Shown here: positions 37,282 to 46,919 of the stretch, one piece after another
Layout: every line of letters begins with the position of its first letter
Position numbering within the stretch: position 1 is the stretch's first letter
NCBI GenBank assembly: GCA_937929805.1
Contig: CALFUT010000008.1
Span: forward strand, 1 to 64,000
Origin: an uncultured Pirellulaceae bacterium
GTDB taxonomy: Bacteria > Planctomycetota > Planctomycetia > Pirellulales > Pirellulaceae
Direction of reading: 5' to 3'
DNA: 64,000 nucleotides
Program-made: the position numbers and the translations under genes
Notes under the pieces: model-generated
The model's database searches: none
What the model was told of the DNA's origin: nothing
The model's input: the letters and a program-made list of their open reading frames with translations, nothing else

Positions 37282-38556
37282 ATGTTGCGATCAATCTTCG
37301 CTTTTACCTTGCTGTCCGTATTTTTGGGTTTCGATGCAACATCGCCAGCTCAGCAATGGACGCGATTTCGAGGGCCCAATGGAACGGGTGTTGTCGAAGG
37401 TGCCGATTTGCCGACATCGTTGGAGCAGCCGCTGTGGACGAAGAAACTGGCTGGCGTTGGCAACAGCTCGCCCGTTGCTTGGGGCGATCGGATCTTCGTG
37501 ACCAGTTGCGACATGCAGACGGCTGAGATTCGGCTTCAGTGCCTGTCATCGAAGGATGGAACCGAAAACTGGATCAAACTGTTTGAGTCCACTCCCTATC
37601 ATTTGCACGGTCGGAATACGTTTGCCGCGAGCACTCCTGCCGTCGACCAAGACCATGTCTACATGTGCGTAGCAGGTCTCGGTCATACCGTTTTGGTCGC
37701 GCTTGATCATGAAGGAGACGAAATCTGGCGGCGAGACTTCGGCAGCTTTGCCTCGTCGCATGGATTTGGCGCGTCCCCAATCGTCTATGGCGATCTGGTG
37801 GTCCTTTGCCACTCACAGGCAAAGGAGCAGTTGCCAGCCGGCGTCGCACCGGGGCAAAGCAAATTGATTGCTGTGAGTCGAACGACGGGTGAGGACGGTT
37901 GGTCGCTGGATCTGACGACGGGTCGAGTTTGCTACGGCGTTCCTTGCGTTTGGAAAGACGCGGATGGAAAAGAACAGTTGGTGAACTGCAACACGGGTGA
38001 CGGGTTTTACGGCGTTGATCCGAAAACTGGCATCAAACGTTGGTCAGCACTACCGTTTAAGAAACGAGTCGTAGCGACGCCTTTGGTGACGGGCGATCTG
38101 CTGATCGGAAGTTGTGGTTCGGGTGGCGGTGGAAACTACTTAGTTGCCATGAAGCCTCAGGAAATTGCCGCCATGGCGATTGAAGAAACCGAAAACGTTC
38201 AGCCCCAACCGGAATACACGGTTCGTTCATCCAACTACGTGCCCTGCCCTATTGCGGTTGGTGATTTGTTGTTCATCTTCAACGACAAGGGTGTGGTTCA
38301 ATGCGTCGATTTGAAAACGGGAAAGCCGCACTGGAAGCAGCGAGTGTCAGCAGGATTTTCAGGGTCTCCGGTCGCCAACGGAACGCACGTTTACGCGGCC
38401 GACGAAGAGGGAATCGTGTACGTGATCAAGGTCGGCAAAGCATTCGAGCAAGTAGGTACGTTCTCGCTTGGTGAACCAACGCGAGCTACCCCGATGATCG
38501 CTGGTGACAGGATTTTCTTTCGCACAGCCAGTCAATTGTTCTGCTTTGGAAAATGA
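37282..38556 (+). CDS. Exported PQQ-like beta-propeller protein
   Basis: 425 residues from the ATG at 37282, chosen because CAGGAG lies 5 bases upstream and a Sec signal follows at once (about 1-22, with cleavage near TSPAQQ). Several WD/PQQ-like blades are visible: WTRFRGPNGTGV at the start, then repeated patterns such as LVALDHEGDEIWRRDFG, LVNCNTGDGFYGVDPKTGIKRWSAL and VVQCVDLKTGKPHWKQ. This is the common planctomycetal 'PQQ-binding-like beta-propeller repeat' family, periplasmic, with no known enzymatic activity. No catalytic Asp or Ca site of true PQQ dehydrogenases is evident. The open frame upstream overlaps the YheT-like gene and is not used. Confidence 0.9.
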   Translation: MLRSIFAFTLLSVFLGFDATSPAQQWTRFRGPNGTGVVEGADLPTSLEQPLWTKKLAGVGNSSPVAWGDRIFVTSCDMQTAEIRLQCLSSKDGTENWIKLFESTPYHLHGRNTFAASTPAVDQDHVYMCVAGLGHTVLVALDHEGDEIWRRDFGSFASSHGFGASPIVYGDLVVLCHSQAKEQLPAGVAPGQSKLIAVSRTTGEDGWSLDLTTGRVCYGVPCVWKDADGKEQLVNCNTGDGFYGVDPKTGIKRWSALPFKKRVVATPLVTGDLLIGSCGSGGGGNYLVAMKPQEIAAMAIEETENVQPQPEYTVRSSNYVPCPIAVGDLLFIFNDKGVVQCVDLKTGKPHWKQRVSAGFSGSPVANGTHVYAADEEGIVYVIKVGKAFEQVGTFSLGEPTRATPMIAGDRIFFRTASQLFCFGK

Positions 38557-38590
38557 GAACGCTGATCGTTGCGGCGAAAGTTTGAAAGTC

Positions 38591-41500
38591 ATGTGGCAAT
38601 TCTGGATCGATGTTGGCGGTACCTTCACCGACTGTTTGGCTCAATCGCCCGACGGTCAAATGCATCAGACGAAAGTGCTTAGCTCGGGTGTCTTTAAAGG
38701 ACAGTTGCATCTGTCCGACCTGACGGATGTTGCTCGTGCGAATAACTCGAACGAGCCCACCGGCATGTGGGATGGGGCGGAGGTAACGTTGCTCAATGCC
38801 AAGGGCCAACCAATCTTCACGGCAAACGTTTTGTCCTCGAACGCAGGCGTGTTTAAGCTTGACCGTTCTATCCCGGCGGAGATCTCAAAAGCGAATTCGA
38901 CCATCGCCTACGAGCTGAATCCCCGACTGCACGCTCCGTTGGTGGCGATGCGAGTTATCGCTGGAGTCCCGATTTCTGATCCGTTGCCCGCCTGCACGGT
39001 TCATCTCGGGACGACACGCGGCACCAATGCATTGTTGACGCGATCGGGTGCTCGAACGGCATTGATCACAAGTAAGGGCCTGAGGGATTTTTTGACGATT
39101 GGTGATCAAGCGAGACCAAATTTGTTTCAGCTGGCCATTCAAAAACCTGAGCCGCTGTTTGAGCAGTCAATCGAAATCGAAGAACGTGTTTTGGCGGATG
39201 GAACGGTCGAGTGTCGGCCAGATGAGGCCAAGGTTCGTCAGCAACTGGTGAAATTGAAGGATGCCGGTATCGAATCGATCGCGATTTGCTTGATGCATGG
39301 CTATCGATACTCGCAACATGAACAGAATGTCGGGAAGATCGCAGACGAAATCGGTTTTGATGACGTGCGAGTGTCCCATGAAGTTTCTCCATTGATCAAA
39401 CTGATTCCTCGCGGCGAGACGACGGTTCTGGACGCGTATTTGAATCCGGTGATTGGGAACTACTTGGACGAAATTCAAGCAGGACTGTCGAACGGAAGTC
39501 GTTTGAAGCTGATGACATCCGCTGGCGGACTTGTCTCGCGCGAGCATTTCTCTGGAAAGGATTCGGTTCTGTCCGGACCGGCTGGCGGCGTCGTTGGAGC
39601 GGCTCGGGTGGCAACCAAGTTTGGTTTCGATCGAGTTATTGGGTTCGACATGGGAGGGACCAGCACCGATGTGTCGCGGTATGAATCCGTCGACGGTCTG
39701 GATCGGTTCGAACGAGAATACGAATCTCTAAAGGCGGGCATCCGCATCGTAACGCCGATGATGGCAATCGAAACCGTGGCCGCAGGAGGAGGATCGGTTT
39801 GCTGGTTTGACGGCACGAAGCTTTGTGTTGGCCCCGAAAGCGCTGGAGCCGATCCCGGGCCGACGTGTTATGGAAAAGGCGGGCCGCTCTCGATCACTGA
39901 TGTGAATCTTTTTCTTGGCCGAATCGTTCCGGATCAGTTCCCGTTTCCACTCGACCGCCAAGCAGTTGAGAATCATCTGTCACGAATGTGTAAAAAACTT
40001 GCTGCCGCAGGTTTCCACTATTCGCCGCTGGAACTGGCCGAAGGTTTTGTCAAAATCGCCAACCATAGCATGGCGACCGCGATCACAACCGTCTCGATTG
40101 CTCGTGGTTACGATCCGAATGACCATGTGCTGATGTCTTTTGGTGGTGCCGGAGCACAGCACTGTTGTGGCGTGGCGAACAATTTGGGGATGAGCCAAAT
40201 TCTCGACCACCCTCAAAGTAGCATCCTTAGCGCGGTTGGGATTCAAATGGCGGATCGAACCAGCCACCAGACTCGAGCCGTCCAAGAAATGTGCGATGAG
40301 CAATTGGAACGACGGCTGGATAGTGCGTTCGCTCAAATGGAAAGTCAAGCGACCGACCGACTGGTTTATGGCGACGGCAATTCGGACCAGCCGATCGTTT
40401 TGCGACGAAGGCTAGACATGCGGTACGCGGGAACCAATCAGTTTCTGACGATCGAGAGATCTTCCGGTGAAACGTGGGAGACACTGTTTCACCAACAGCA
40501 TCGCCAATTGTTTGGCTATGTTCAGGATCGGTCGGTTGAAGTGGTCGCGATGCGGGTCGAGGCAATTTTGGAAGGCAATCGGCTGACTCGATGGGCGCCG
40601 GTTTCAGAATTCGAACTGCTAAAACCGACGGATTTTCAGGACATGCACTTTGACGGCAAGACGTACTCTGCCGGGCGATTTCAAAGAGATCAGATCAAAC
40701 CGGGGCATTCCATTGCGGGGCCTGCCATTGTTTTCGATCGCTATTCGACCACGATCGTTGACCCCGGTTGGATCGCGAAAGCGGTCGGTGATGGGGCGTT
40801 TTTGATTGAACAAGCCGTTTCTGTCAATCAATCGGAGCTTCGTGTTACCGATTCTGCATTGAACGCTCCGGATCCTGTGCAGCTAGAGATCTTCAACCGA
40901 TCCTTTGCGACAATCGCCCGACAGATGGGAATTTCCCTGCAAAAAACGTCAATCAGCGTCAACGTGAAAGAGCGTCTCGATTTCAGTTGCGCTATTTTCA
41001 CGTCTCATGGAGATCTGGTTGTTAACGCTCCACACATTCCGGTCCATCTTGGGGCGATGAGCGAAACGGTTCGCGAGGTGATTCGGAGAAACCCAAGGGT
41101 TGTCGCTGGCGACGTGTTCGTCACCAATGACCCTTACGCCGGAGGCTCTCACCTGCCTGACGTCACGGTGGTCTCGCCTGTGTTCGATTCAGGCCAATCG
41201 TCACTACTGTTCTGGGTTGCCAGTCGATCCCATCATGCGGAAATCGGAGGGAAGGCCCCCGGTTCCATGCCGGCCGACGCGAGATTTTTAGCTGAAGAGG
41301 GAGTTCTGATTGACAATTATAAACTTGTCGATGCAGGAACAGAAAGGTTTGGTCAGCTTGAGGAAATCCTTGGAACATCGCCCTATCCTTCACGGAATGT
41401 AAGTGAAAATCTTGCGGACCTAGCCGCTCAAGTTGCCGCAAACCGATCCGGAGCAAAAGATTTACTGGGCTTGGTAAAGCAGCATTCTTTCGAAACGGTC

Positions 41501-42430
41501 CAGCGGTACATGCATTTCATGCGAACGGCCGCGGAAACGAAAGCTCGAGCCGCAATCGGGAAGCTACCTGATCACGAAATGAGATTTTCGGATCAATTGG
41601 ACAACGGCGCTAGAATTGTGGTGTCCATTAAGAAGATGGAGGATGGTCTTGATATCGACTTTGCGGGAACCGATGCGGTAACGCCCGATAACTTGAATGC
41701 CAACCGAGCCATTGTTTGCTCGGCGGTGATGTACGTGATTCGTTGTCTTGTCGATGAAGACATTCCACTCAACGAAGGGTTGCTAAGCCCGGTGACGATT
41801 CGCCTACCCGAATGTTTGCTAAATCCGAAAGCCGGTGGCAATCATCCGCACGACAGCCCAGCCATCGTGGGTGGGAATGTCGAAACATCCCAACGAGTAG
41901 TCGACGTGATTCTAGGCGCATTGGAAGTCGCTGCCGCCAGCCAAGGAACCATGAACAATTGGCTGATCGGTGACGATTCATTTGGCTACTATGAAACCGT
42001 TGGCGGCGGTTCCGGTGCAACTTACAAGGGCCCGGGCGTTGATGCGGTTCATACTCACATGACCAACACACGCCTGACCGATCCGGAGATTCTGGAGACG
42101 CGTTACCCTTGCGTCTTGCGAGAGTTCGCGATCCGGCACGGTAGCGGAGGTGCGGGCGAGAAACCGGGCGGCTGTGGGATCGACCGCGAAATCGAATTTA
42201 CTCGGCCTTTGACGCTGTCACTGCTTACGGGCCGAAGGAAATCTCGGCCTTATGGATTGGATGGTGGAATGGCTGGCCAAACAGGAGTCAATTGGTTGAT
42301 TGATGTTGATCAAACAACTCAGGAACTGCCTTGGCGGTGTGAGATTCCAATCTCACAGGGGCAGCGACTTCGCTTGGAAACGCCCGGCGGAGGTGGCGTT
42401 GGAGCCGGTAACTCAGGTTGCGTCGAGTGA
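38591..42430 (+). CDS. Hydantoinase/5-oxoprolinase, fused HyuA-HyuB
   Basis: 1279 residues from the ATG at 38591. Residues 1-680 are the HyuA (ATP-binding) half: DVGGTFTDC at the start, HLGTTRGTNALL, GFDMGGTSTDVS, GAGAQHCCGVA. Residues 740-1270 are the HyuB half: RSFATIARQMGISLQKTS, RLDFSCAIF, VTNDPYAGGSHLPDVT, then HDSPAIVGGNVETSQRV and a C-terminal GGGGVGAGN. The length matches single-chain 5-oxoprolinases, which hydrolyse 5-oxo-L-proline to glutamate with ATP; other members act on hydantoins or acetone, so the substrate is not certain. The open frame upstream overlaps the propeller gene; the chosen ATG lies 34 bases after its stop. Confidence 0.94.
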   Translation: MWQFWIDVGGTFTDCLAQSPDGQMHQTKVLSSGVFKGQLHLSDLTDVARANNSNEPTGMWDGAEVTLLNAKGQPIFTANVLSSNAGVFKLDRSIPAEISKANSTIAYELNPRLHAPLVAMRVIAGVPISDPLPACTVHLGTTRGTNALLTRSGARTALITSKGLRDFLTIGDQARPNLFQLAIQKPEPLFEQSIEIEERVLADGTVECRPDEAKVRQQLVKLKDAGIESIAICLMHGYRYSQHEQNVGKIADEIGFDDVRVSHEVSPLIKLIPRGETTVLDAYLNPVIGNYLDEIQAGLSNGSRLKLMTSAGGLVSREHFSGKDSVLSGPAGGVVGAARVATKFGFDRVIGFDMGGTSTDVSRYESVDGLDRFEREYESLKAGIRIVTPMMAIETVAAGGGSVCWFDGTKLCVGPESAGADPGPTCYGKGGPLSITDVNLFLGRIVPDQFPFPLDRQAVENHLSRMCKKLAAAGFHYSPLELAEGFVKIANHSMATAITTVSIARGYDPNDHVLMSFGGAGAQHCCGVANNLGMSQILDHPQSSILSAVGIQMADRTSHQTRAVQEMCDEQLERRLDSAFAQMESQATDRLVYGDGNSDQPIVLRRRLDMRYAGTNQFLTIERSSGETWETLFHQQHRQLFGYVQDRSVEVVAMRVEAILEGNRLTRWAPVSEFELLKPTDFQDMHFDGKTYSAGRFQRDQIKPGHSIAGPAIVFDRYSTTIVDPGWIAKAVGDGAFLIEQAVSVNQSELRVTDSALNAPDPVQLEIFNRSFATIARQMGISLQKTSISVNVKERLDFSCAIFTSHGDLVVNAPHIPVHLGAMSETVREVIRRNPRVVAGDVFVTNDPYAGGSHLPDVTVVSPVFDSGQSSLLFWVASRSHHAEIGGKAPGSMPADARFLAEEGVLIDNYKLVDAGTERFGQLEEILGTSPYPSRNVSENLADLAAQVAANRSGAKDLLGLVKQHSFETVQRYMHFMRTAAETKARAAIGKLPDHEMRFSDQLDNGARIVVSIKKMEDGLDIDFAGTDAVTPDNLNANRAIVCSAVMYVIRCLVDEDIPLNEGLLSPVTIRLPECLLNPKAGGNHPHDSPAIVGGNVETSQRVVDVILGALEVAAASQGTMNNWLIGDDSFGYYETVGGGSGATYKGPGVDAVHTHMTNTRLTDPEILETRYPCVLREFAIRHGSGGAGEKPGGCGIDREIEFTRPLTLSLLTGRRKSRPYGLDGGMAGQTGVNWLIDVDQTTQELPWRCEIPISQGQRLRLETPGGGGVGAGNSGCVE

Positions 42431-42495
42431 ACCTTAACGGCAAACAAGAGTGTTGCTCGGATACTTCATCTGTTGAGAATGAAATTGAGCACGAC

Positions 42496-44196
42496 TTAGG
42501 GCTCAGATAGAACTCCATTAGTATCCGAGGCAGGGATTGCGTCCGAACCTGACGATCCCCGCAGAACTCGATCCCGAGCTGCTTGCCGAAATTTCATAAA
42601 TAAATCCGTCAGCGCGGCATCCGTCTCGGGCGTCAATTCTTTAAAATGAGAATGGATCAGTGATACTTGAGTCAAAGGTCCCTCCGCACTTGATTTCGCA
42701 GCGGATAGGCGACCAAAGATGGAGTCACTGGCCGGCGGAGTAACCGGTTTTCCAGCCGCATCGAAGTAACAAAATGCGATCCATTGATTCTCTCCGGTTT
42801 TGCGTGACATGGTGGTCACCACGTATTGCCAAGGGTCCGACGGATCTGCGGGAGTGAAGACGATGCGTTCTTCGTGATCCCATCCCTTAAACTGGTAATG
42901 CTTTGGAAGTTCTGACCACATGTTGAAGGGTTCAGCGATCGATCCGCTTGCGGTAGCGTCTGGTGATTGGTAGACCCAAGTTTCTTTTTGAAAGCCCTGA
43001 ATACCAGAGCCCGTGTACGATTTTGATCGAAACTTGTTTTCGATCGATGCCCAGTCGTCAATCGATTCCGGCATATCGTCACTCGCGAGCGTAACAACAT
43101 CGGCACTGCTTACAGAATCGAACGATCCCCCAGAAAGAAACGACAGAACACCAGCAACCAGAAGTAAGCCTGCCATACCCCAGCGGAATATCATTGAAGG
43201 GGGATCGTTGGTGATCGCTGCTGACGTTTGACCCACCGCCTGACCGGTTTCATCGACAAAAGGTCGTCCAGCGAGGAACGAGTTCCAGAACGCAGTGATA
43301 AAACGACCGAAGTCGTGTGAGCGACCCTCTTCGGGATTAACTGGACTGAATACGAAGTTAAAAAACTCAGCTGTGCTGAAGATCAACAGCGCCGTGCCTA
43401 ACAGCAGAAAAACGCGGAGCATGTTGTCGTTGACAGAGCCAGCTGTAATCTCCATCTCAAGAAAGAAATTCATCACCGGTAACAGCATCAGGTAAGCAGT
43501 GTTCAGTAAAACTGCCCATAGAAAACAGCTTGCTATTAGCAATGCTGTTTGAAATAGCTTTTTTCTTCCAACCGCAACGCAGATCAGTGCGAAAAAAATA
43601 AGTGAAAAAACGGACCCGATTCCAATGAAGGAGTCGGCATAAGGGAATGTTTCTTTGCCAAGAAATTCGAACGCGGAATCGGTTCGCACGTGAATCATTG
43701 CACCGCCCATCAAGGACATAAAGCGACTCGCCAGTTCGGCCGAGTACTCTTGCAACCGCGAACAGATTTCCAAGTCCAAGTTCAATGGTGGACGGATGAA
43801 AGCGACCAGTGGCAATACGGCGTAACCGACGCTGTGAACGCCCTCTCGATGAACGGTCGCGGACAGATAACTTGCGACCAACAACACAACGCTAACGCCA
43901 GTGAACCAAGGTTGTCCCAGAATTCCACCAGCAATGCCCGCAGCAACTGCACAAACGGCAAATAGAATGGACTTGATGGTAGCGCGATGAATGTTCGATT
44001 GACCCCACGGCCATTGCACTGCCGCGATTGCAATAGTTGCCAAAATGCCGATCAGATAAAGACCATAGTGAGGTCTAGAGCCTAGGTCCGTTACGTATTT
44101 GATCAACAAAGGCAGCTGAACCAACACGCCCAGCAAGTAGGGGGCCGCAAAAATCAGCGGAGAAGCTGGCTGGTCGGAAGTTTGAGCAGTTGACAC
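42496..44196 (-). CDS. Exosortase-like paralogue lacking all three catalytic residues
   Basis: 566 residues: about eight transmembrane helices (17-305), then a ninth (around 345-362) and a C-terminal soluble EpsI-like domain. It aligns by eye along its whole length with the exosortase U encoded directly upstream (shared elements such as VVLLVASYLS, LLNTAYLMLLP against FMNTVRIVTIP, and LLIFSTAEFFNFVF against LLLFSTDQLIQFVL). At the three catalytic positions the Cys is replaced by Phe190, the Arg by Tyr235 and the His by Asp257. It therefore cannot be a cysteine transpeptidase. It may assist or regulate the active twin, or bind sorting signals. It starts 68 bases after the stop of the active gene, so they probably form one operon. 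Confidence 0.85.
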   Translation of the reverse strand: MSTAQTSDQPASPLIFAAPYLLGVLVQLPLLIKYVTDLGSRPHYGLYLIGILATIAIAAVQWPWGQSNIHRATIKSILFAVCAVAAGIAGGILGQPWFTGVSVVLLVASYLSATVHREGVHSVGYAVLPLVAFIRPPLNLDLEICSRLQEYSAELASRFMSLMGGAMIHVRTDSAFEFLGKETFPYADSFIGIGSVFSLIFFALICVAVGRKKLFQTALLIASCFLWAVLLNTAYLMLLPVMNFFLEMEITAGSVNDNMLRVFLLLGTALLIFSTAEFFNFVFSPVNPEEGRSHDFGRFITAFWNSFLAGRPFVDETGQAVGQTSAAITNDPPSMIFRWGMAGLLLVAGVLSFLSGGSFDSVSSADVVTLASDDMPESIDDWASIENKFRSKSYTGSGIQGFQKETWVYQSPDATASGSIAEPFNMWSELPKHYQFKGWDHEERIVFTPADPSDPWQYVVTTMSRKTGENQWIAFCYFDAAGKPVTPPASDSIFGRLSAAKSSAEGPLTQVSLIHSHFKELTPETDAALTDLFMKFRQAARDRVLRGSSGSDAIPASDTNGVLSEP

Positions 44197-44264
44197 GTTG
44201 AATTCTTCTGGACTGTAAGAATGTGGATGGTGATCGAATTTTAGCGAGCTAATTTTGCACAGTG

Positions 44265-46172
44265 CTACTGTGGGAAGTTGGAAGCTTCACCTAACAAATC
44301 GTTACTACTGTTTGTGGTTGCTGAGTTCAGCGGTTCGGTAGTAGAGCCGCCAGCAGTCGGCAAGTTTTGCTTTTCAAGGAATCGCTGCCGAATGATCTCG
44401 CGAATGGCTAGATACCGGTCTCGAACTTCGGTTCTAAGATCGTCACTAATTGGGCCGTTGGTCTGAACAAACACTTGATTTTGATAGCACTCGCTCTGGA
44501 ACAATTTGGATCGCCACTGATGGGCCATGCGACCTCTAAGTCGCATAAAGTAAGAACCCACTCCACCCCATGTTGCAGGAGCGTTGAGTGCATCACCTTG
44601 AGCATCGAAAAAGCTGAACAACAAATAAGCGTGTTCGCCAGTTTCCTTTTTGAATGTAGCTTCGATGTAAGGCCACGGACGCTCTCCGCTTTGCGAAACG
44701 GTTTTCGAATTTGATTCGACTCGAGAGCGTTTAATCAGTTTCCAGCCAGCGTTCTTGTAGCATGTCGTCAGTTCGTGCCAAGCGGGAAACGGTTGATCGA
44801 ACGAAACGTAGGGCGAGCAACGCGGAGCACGGAACTGCCAGCCATCCGAACGCAGACCAAAGTCAGCACTTCGATTTCGAATCTCTTTCTTGTAATCAAC
44901 TTTTTGCCAGTTGGCGATCTCGTTTGGAATGTCTCCTTCTTCGAAGGGAATGGTTACATTTGGATCGAAGAAGTGAATTTTGATGTTCGGATTGGCTAGC
45001 GCCTTACCGACTTGACCGACTTGGACAACACCGCATAGGGCCAAGACCACCGCAGAAGTCCAGATTAAACCTTTGCTCGCAGTCGAGATGCTGCGACGCT
45101 TTCGCTTTGATGATTTCTTTTTCTTATTGAGTGACTTCGCCAGCCGAACGAAGATTCCTCCGTCTGGGTCTTGCGGTCCAAGCACGAACTGAATCAGCTG
45201 ATCGGTGCTAAAGAGCAGCAAGATTCCAGCGATCAAGACAGCGTATCCCAATAGTGCGTGGGCAAGACCATGAACCAGATCGATACCAAACCACTGCTGG
45301 GCGATCGGGATCGTTACGATCCGAACCGTGTTCATAAAAATGGACCAGAAAACGGCCGAGGCAATCACCAGAGTGGCTCTGGCCCCCATCAAACCGTACA
45401 GAAGAATTACGGCAGCGATTAGATATAACACAGGAATTGATGCCGCCATTCCAACAACGAAAGTGAACACTGCCAATGCGGCTGCCGCCAGAAACTGGTA
45501 CGTGTTCGTCTGAGCTCTTCGGAAGAATACAATCAACACCACTGCGAAGAAAAACAGCGTAAAGAACGACTGCACTCCACTGCACATCTCTTCAATTCCG
45601 TAGCCTTCGGTGCCCGGAACCCTGATCACGTTTCCTTCTCGATGGTGCTTAAGTCCGACTAGATCCAAAATCATGCTGGTGATACTAGCACTGACTCGCT
45701 GCAACCAGACGATCAGTCGCGTATCTTGACGCATTGGCAGCATCAAACATGTAAAGAAGGGCAGCGAGGCCAGCCCCAGACTTCCGAGTGATTCCCCATC
45801 AATCGTCCGCGTCAATAGGCTGGCCACCAGCAACATGACGCTGAACGCTGCAAACCATTGGGCCTGAAATAGAATACAGACAAGGCCACAGAACAGTCCT
45901 CCCACAAGCAAGATGTTACTCAACCAACTTCGTTGAAATGGGTTTTCTACGTCCCGTGGCCAACGCCAAAACGCGAAGACCGCAGTCGCCAGAACCGAAA
46001 ATGGAAAAAACTGGTAATGAGGCAATCCCGACAAGTCGCGGAAGTACAGCAGTAGCATGGGAAGCTGAGACGCAATCGCAATCGCATAAGGCAACGCAAT
46101 CTTGAACAACCCTTGAGACGAGGATGTCCGGCCGTCATCGGCGGGGTTCAGCGTGGTGGTCGAGGTGGCCAT
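44265..46172 (-). CDS. xrtU: Exosortase U with C-terminal EpsI-like domain
   Basis: 635 residues. Eight or more transmembrane helices span about 22-325 with the exosortase triad in place: Cys197 in GIEEMCSGVQSF, Arg284 in FMNTVRIVTIP, and His305 in HGLAHALLGY. After a basic cytoplasmic loop (about 348-362) and one more helix, residues 400-610 form a soluble EpsI/DUF3485-like domain (PFPAWHELTTCYKNAGW). Exosortases cleave PEP-CTERM-type sorting signals at the cytoplasmic membrane and usually accompany exopolysaccharide genes, as here. It is followed by an inactive paralogue. No substrate with a clear sorting tail is in the window. Confidence 0.9.
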   Translation of the reverse strand: MATSTTTLNPADDGRTSSSQGLFKIALPYAIAIASQLPMLLLYFRDLSGLPHYQFFPFSVLATAVFAFWRWPRDVENPFQRSWLSNILLVGGLFCGLVCILFQAQWFAAFSVMLLVASLLTRTIDGESLGSLGLASLPFFTCLMLPMRQDTRLIVWLQRVSASITSMILDLVGLKHHREGNVIRVPGTEGYGIEEMCSGVQSFFTLFFFAVVLIVFFRRAQTNTYQFLAAAALAVFTFVVGMAASIPVLYLIAAVILLYGLMGARATLVIASAVFWSIFMNTVRIVTIPIAQQWFGIDLVHGLAHALLGYAVLIAGILLLFSTDQLIQFVLGPQDPDGGIFVRLAKSLNKKKKSSKRKRRSISTASKGLIWTSAVVLALCGVVQVGQVGKALANPNIKIHFFDPNVTIPFEEGDIPNEIANWQKVDYKKEIRNRSADFGLRSDGWQFRAPRCSPYVSFDQPFPAWHELTTCYKNAGWKLIKRSRVESNSKTVSQSGERPWPYIEATFKKETGEHAYLLFSFFDAQGDALNAPATWGGVGSYFMRLRGRMAHQWRSKLFQSECYQNQVFVQTNGPISDDLRTEVRDRYLAIREIIRQRFLEKQNLPTAGGSTTEPLNSATTNSSNDLLGEASNFPQ

Positions 46173-46228
46173 TGCTCAAACTTGTGAATTGTGGATCAAC
46201 ACGGAATCGGTAAGAATATTGATCGTCT

Positions 46229-46327
46229 AGAATAGTCGACAATGGTCGGAAAATCAAAGGTCAGCCCAAGGCGGATCCTGCGTTTTGGGTCGCCTAAACC
46301 GCCCTTTCGGAAACTTCCGACTATTCT
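46229..46327. repeat. About 100-bp hairpin-forming element upstream of xrtU
   Basis: AGAATAGTCG at 46229-46238 is mirrored exactly by CGACTATTCT at 46318-46327. Pairing extends inward imperfectly (GGTCGGAAA against TTTCGGAAACTTCC), and an inner GGCG/CGCC pairing is also possible. The element lies 57 bases upstream of the xrtU start and could be a leader structure or a palindromic repeat. Confidence 0.5.
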
Positions 46328-46423
46328 GGAGCGCCTGCCCCGAATCTTCAGATCGGAACAACCTAAAACAAGCCAGCCGGGCCAAAGACGTGCCTGCCCA
46401 AGTAGTGTCGGTCCGACCATCGT

Positions 46424-46880
46424 GTGGACTCCGACCTTGTTTTCAAGATTTCGTTTCATCAAAGGTGCTTAGTCAGCCTTATTTTTGAGCACGAATTTGC
46501 AATCTTAACCACGTTAGTCATCGCGAAAATCGCCAACATCAGTCGCGGCACCCAAGGCTGGACTGTCCGCATGGTTAGCGACGGAATCGAATACTCCCGA
46601 TATTTCCGTTTCACAGATGGTGGCATCCGCAAATCTCTTGCGTCTGTAAAACGTTGGTATGAGAAATTGCTGCGAGATGTCGGCGAACGTCGTAGGACGA
46701 CCGGTCCGCGCAAGAAAGCGGTTAACAAACTCGTCGGGTGTCAACGGAGTCAGTCGGAGCAAATCCAGCCAATGGTTTGCGATTTGGCAAGAACATTGTG
46801 TGCAGCGTTTCAAGGCATTTGCCACCAAACGCGGGGCCATCGCTTACCGTAAACAGCAATTGGCAGGACACGCACGCTAG
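46424..46880 (+). pseudogene. Frame-disrupted AP2-like DNA-binding gene
   Basis: Two neighbouring frames each hold half of what looks like one protein. The first frame (from about 46514) reads IANISRGTQGWTVRM, RYFRFTDGGIRKSL, VKRWYEKLL, GPRKKAVN. Then, near 46715-46735, the match moves to another frame: SSGVNGVSRS, QWFAIWQEHCVQRFKAF, KRGAIAYRKQQ, ending at 46880. Both parts have the Gly-Trp...Phe...Gly-Gly...Leu...Trp rhythm of AP2-type domains, which occur in bacterial and phage-associated proteins. A single indel in a short tract such as GTTAACAAAC would explain it. No ATG lies near the start of domain 1. It is probably decayed; an assembly error is the alternative. Confidence 0.55.
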
Positions 46881-46919
46881 TATCGCTCCTCGCTCTGAAA
46901 ACTCTCCCATCTTGGCAAG

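Noticed and set aside
46196-46462. 89-codon minus-strand frame across the hairpin upstream of xrtU
   Set aside because: It is made mostly of the palindromic element; an RNA or DNA structure explains the open frame better than a protein.
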